A stretch of 64,000 nt of DNA, taken from contig NZ_LMUO01000012.1 of NCBI RefSeq assembly GCF_009765905.1, forward strand, positions 32,764 to 96,763, written 5' to 3'. The position numbers and the translations under genes are program-made. This document shows, piece by piece, positions 62,018-64,000 of this stretch (position 1 is its first letter; each line of letters opens with the position of its first letter). The notes beneath the pieces were generated by a model. That model saw only the letters and a list, made by a program, of their open reading frames with translations. It did no database searches and was not told the origin of the DNA. The DNA comes from Mucilaginibacter sp. L196. GTDB taxonomy: Bacteria; Bacteroidota; Bacteroidia; Sphingobacteriales; Sphingobacteriaceae.

Positions 62018-63493
62018 ATGGAAAAACCATACCTACCTTTTGATGCCGTTCTCAACAAGATAGGCGGCAGAATATTTTTGAAACTGGTTGCTGTAATGAG
62101 TATTTCGCTCTTATGGTTAGCACCTTATGCTAATGCGCAAACCCCGTTTGATGCCAGGCCATTGCTTAATAACGCAACAAAAAAGGATACCATTCAAAGT
62201 GATAACTCAACTACTAAGCCTAAAAAACATTTTGGCCGTGCTGCTTTTGAATTTGGGCTGGCAGAATTAACTCCATGGACTTATGACCGGTATATTGTGA
62301 ATAAGGATTATGCACATATATCTTTTAGTACTGTTGGCCATAACCTTAACCCGGGTAGCTGGACTTTTGATAATGATGAGTTTCAAACAAACCAGTTCGG
62401 ACATCCATACCATGGGAATCTTTTTTTTAATTCGTTTAGAGCCAACGGATATAGTTTTTGGGAGGCTGCTCCTGCCTCTGCCGTCGGAAGTTATATATGG
62501 GAAACTGTTGCAGAAAACCAGGCTCCTGCCCCTAATGACTTTATTAACACCACTTTTGGTGGTATTGTGCTAGGCGAAATGACCTATCGCTTATCTAACA
62601 GAATAATTAGTAAAAAAAACACCGGATTTAAGCGCCAGGCAAGCGAAGTGGCGGCATTTATTATTGACCCGATGAATGGTTTAACCAGAATAATGGATGG
62701 GAAATGGGGTAAAGTTAGCGATGACAATATTGACAAGCTGGATTCAACAAACGTACATGCCGACTTTGATCTTGGCTTCCGTACATTCAGCACAAACAAC
62801 ATTAACACAGCCAATACTGAACGATCAGGGCTATATGGCCGCATTAAACTAATTTACGGCAGCGCGGAAAAAGACCTTAAAACACCGTTTAGCAATATTT
62901 ACGTTAATACAGAGTTTGGCCAGGATGATAGTTCAAAAGTAAATATCATTAGCGTATACGGATCATTAATTGGGTGGGATTTTAGCAAAGCAGATAGCCA
63001 GGATCAACAATTACTCATCATATCTGCCAATTATGACTATATCCATAATCAGGCCTTTTTTTATGGTGGTGAAAGCGCCAAGGCCAACCTCTTTTCGGAG
63101 TATAAATTAAGTAAGGGCATAACAGTTAATACATCGTTCGGCTTGGGTCCCGTACTTTTGGCGGCGGTACCCGATAAATACTTATTTAATGGCCGCAACT
63201 ACGATTATACCTCGGGCGTAAGCGTTATAGCCGGAGCCGGAATTAGCATTGATGACAAGCTGTATTACAGTATTAACTACAGAGGAGGGGCGCTATTTAC
63301 CATAAATGGCAATCAATCACATTATTTTTTGCATGTGGTAAGCAGCGAATTAAGATATACATTGGGGGATGGATTCTCGTTATGTGCTGAGCCCGGCTAC
63401 CTAACATTAAAAGGTGATTACAAACATCATGAAGATGTAACTAAAAATTATAGTTACTTCAGGGTGTCAACACGGTATTCGTTGAATTTTTAG
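62018..63493 (+). CDS. DUF3943 outer-membrane-type protein
   Basis: 491 residues from ATG 62018. The frame is open 24 codons further up, without signal-like sequence. A long signal (VAVMSISLLWLAPYANAQ) is followed by the DUF3943 region (ELTPWTYDRYIVNKDYAHIS, GHPYHGNLFFNSFRANGYSF). The C-terminal half has alternating beta strands and ends ...VSTRYSLNF with a terminal Phe, as outer-membrane barrels do. Function not established. Upstream, at 61917, is a 13-codon mini-frame. Confidence 0.82.
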   Translation: MEKPYLPFDAVLNKIGGRIFLKLVAVMSISLLWLAPYANAQTPFDARPLLNNATKKDTIQSDNSTTKPKKHFGRAAFEFGLAELTPWTYDRYIVNKDYAHISFSTVGHNLNPGSWTFDNDEFQTNQFGHPYHGNLFFNSFRANGYSFWEAAPASAVGSYIWETVAENQAPAPNDFINTTFGGIVLGEMTYRLSNRIISKKNTGFKRQASEVAAFIIDPMNGLTRIMDGKWGKVSDDNIDKLDSTNVHADFDLGFRTFSTNNINTANTERSGLYGRIKLIYGSAEKDLKTPFSNIYVNTEFGQDDSSKVNIISVYGSLIGWDFSKADSQDQQLLIISANYDYIHNQAFFYGGESAKANLFSEYKLSKGITVNTSFGLGPVLLAAVPDKYLFNGRNYDYTSGVSVIAGAGISIDDKLYYSINYRGGALFTINGNQSHYFLHVVSSELRYTLGDGFSLCAEPGYLTLKGDYKHHEDVTKNYSYFRVSTRYSLNF

Positions 63494-63549
63494 AGGTATT
63501 ATATCGCCATTCCGCAGGGTCTTCTTCGAGTTTAAGTTAACCCATAAAA

Positions 63550-64000
63550 TCACGGGCTGTTATTAGCGTATTTGTAGCCGATCATTAAGGACTGAAAAAA
63601 GGCATAGCCTTTCCAAAGTGTTTGCCAGCCAGGCAAGCCCTTGTTTTTAAGTCCTTGATGTCCACCCATTCGCCCAAGTAATAATAGCCACCATAAGGCT
63701 GTATATGGTTCACATAATAGCTTATCTGTCGGCATCAGGTATTTGTCAGCTATTTTTCTTGCTAACTCCTGTTCCGTTTTATCTGTTACAACAGTTTCGA
63801 ATGGAATATGATGTTGATGCTTAGCATAATACCTGCTCCTTAGTAGTACTATAGCAGTTATAGCCAACAAACCAATACAGGTCGTGAGCGCTTTGCGCGT
63901 ATCGAACTGCCTTTTTTCAATGCTACAGCCGGTTTTATAACATTTATGAAAGTCTTCAACAGCCCATCTTTTTGAATAGAATTCAGCTACCTTTTCTGCA
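63550..64000 (-). CDS. IS4-type transposase, C-terminal part (runs out of the window)
   Basis: The frame stays open from the stop at 63550 to the window edge, about 150 codons; the internal M near 63870 is not the start. The IS4 signature Y-(2)-R-(3)-E-(6)-K is seen exactly in YSKRWAVEDFHKCYKTGCSI, with the catalytic Glu. A DDE transposase of the Tn5/IS4 group, cut by the window, so it cannot be said whether it is intact. Confidence 0.88.
   Translation of the reverse strand, partial: AEKVAEFYSKRWAVEDFHKCYKTGCSIEKRQFDTRKALTTCIGLLAITAIVLLRSRYYAKHQHHIPFETVVTDKTEQELARKIADKYLMPTDKLLCEPYTALWWLLLLGRMGGHQGLKNKGLPGWQTLWKGYAFFQSLMIGYKYANNSP

Overview
The window looks like a chromosomal stretch of a Bacteroidota bacterium of the family Sphingobacteriaceae, most like Mucilaginibacter or Pedobacter. 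The inference rests on gene content: a TamL-type BamA lipoprotein, the alternative GlmU-like protein, futalosine-pathway MqnC, cysteine-free L31, DUF3943 and GH78 proteins. It also rests on TAnnTTTG-type -7 promoter boxes and on many intergenic palindromic repeats. No rRNA, prophage or CRISPR array is visible. There is one tRNA (Cys).

Layout. 1-4.7 kb: end of a Crp/Fnr regulator, then assimilatory nitrite reduction (nirD, nirB) divergent from the siroheme gene cobA and a small partner; the divergent spacer has FNR-like palindromes. 4.8-7.3 kb: a decayed tyrosine recombinase abuts the 3' end of mnmE. 7.5-16 kb: housekeeping genes (nucleoid protein, TIGR02757 protein, cystathionine gamma-synthase, proS), an Anbu proteasome-like peptidase with a transglutaminase, and an ABC-2 exporter. 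16.5-31 kb: alpha-L-rhamnosidase, TamL and a SpoU methyltransferase, tRNA-Cys, pyrD, a Tat-exported SGNH hydrolase, purK/purE, YqgE, pdxH, and nuoC-nuoD separated from the rest of complex I. 32-36.8 kb: an ECF-like sigma factor in an operon with a membrane-anchored anti-sigma/trypsin fusion, divergent from three tandem small lipoproteins, then a 55-aa lipoprotein and a ModF-like ABC protein. 37-46.5 kb: mqnC, two exported ferritin-like proteins, scpB, prmA, tpiA, GlmU-like protein and rpmE. 47-51.3 kb: SGNH hydrolase and a second sigma factor in a tight operon with a small anti-sigma-like protein and a ClpP paralogue. 51.3-61.7 kb: accessory region of regulators (two AraC, one HxlR), short-chain dehydrogenases, map, an acyltransferase, an HD hydrolase and two metallo-beta-lactamase-fold proteins. 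62-64 kb: DUF3943 protein and the end of an IS4-type transposase.

The most interesting system is at 32.2-35.0 kb. The sigma gene and all three lipoprotein genes each carry the same bipartite element, GGTTACY-N15-YATTAAK, with identical 15-base spacing. This suggests an autoregulated sigma factor with its target genes next door and a membrane protease in the anti-sigma position. The 48.9-50.3 kb locus repeats the architecture (sigma, YLxGxM-type anti-sigma-like protein, peptidase) with ClpP as the peptidase. Together they suggest a sigma/adaptor/protease module used twice.

The second theme is repeats: at least five families of intergenic palindromes. One has inserted in frame into a coding gene, one has a core inverted relative to its ends in one of three copies, one is nested inside another, and one covers the apparent 5' end of nuoD.
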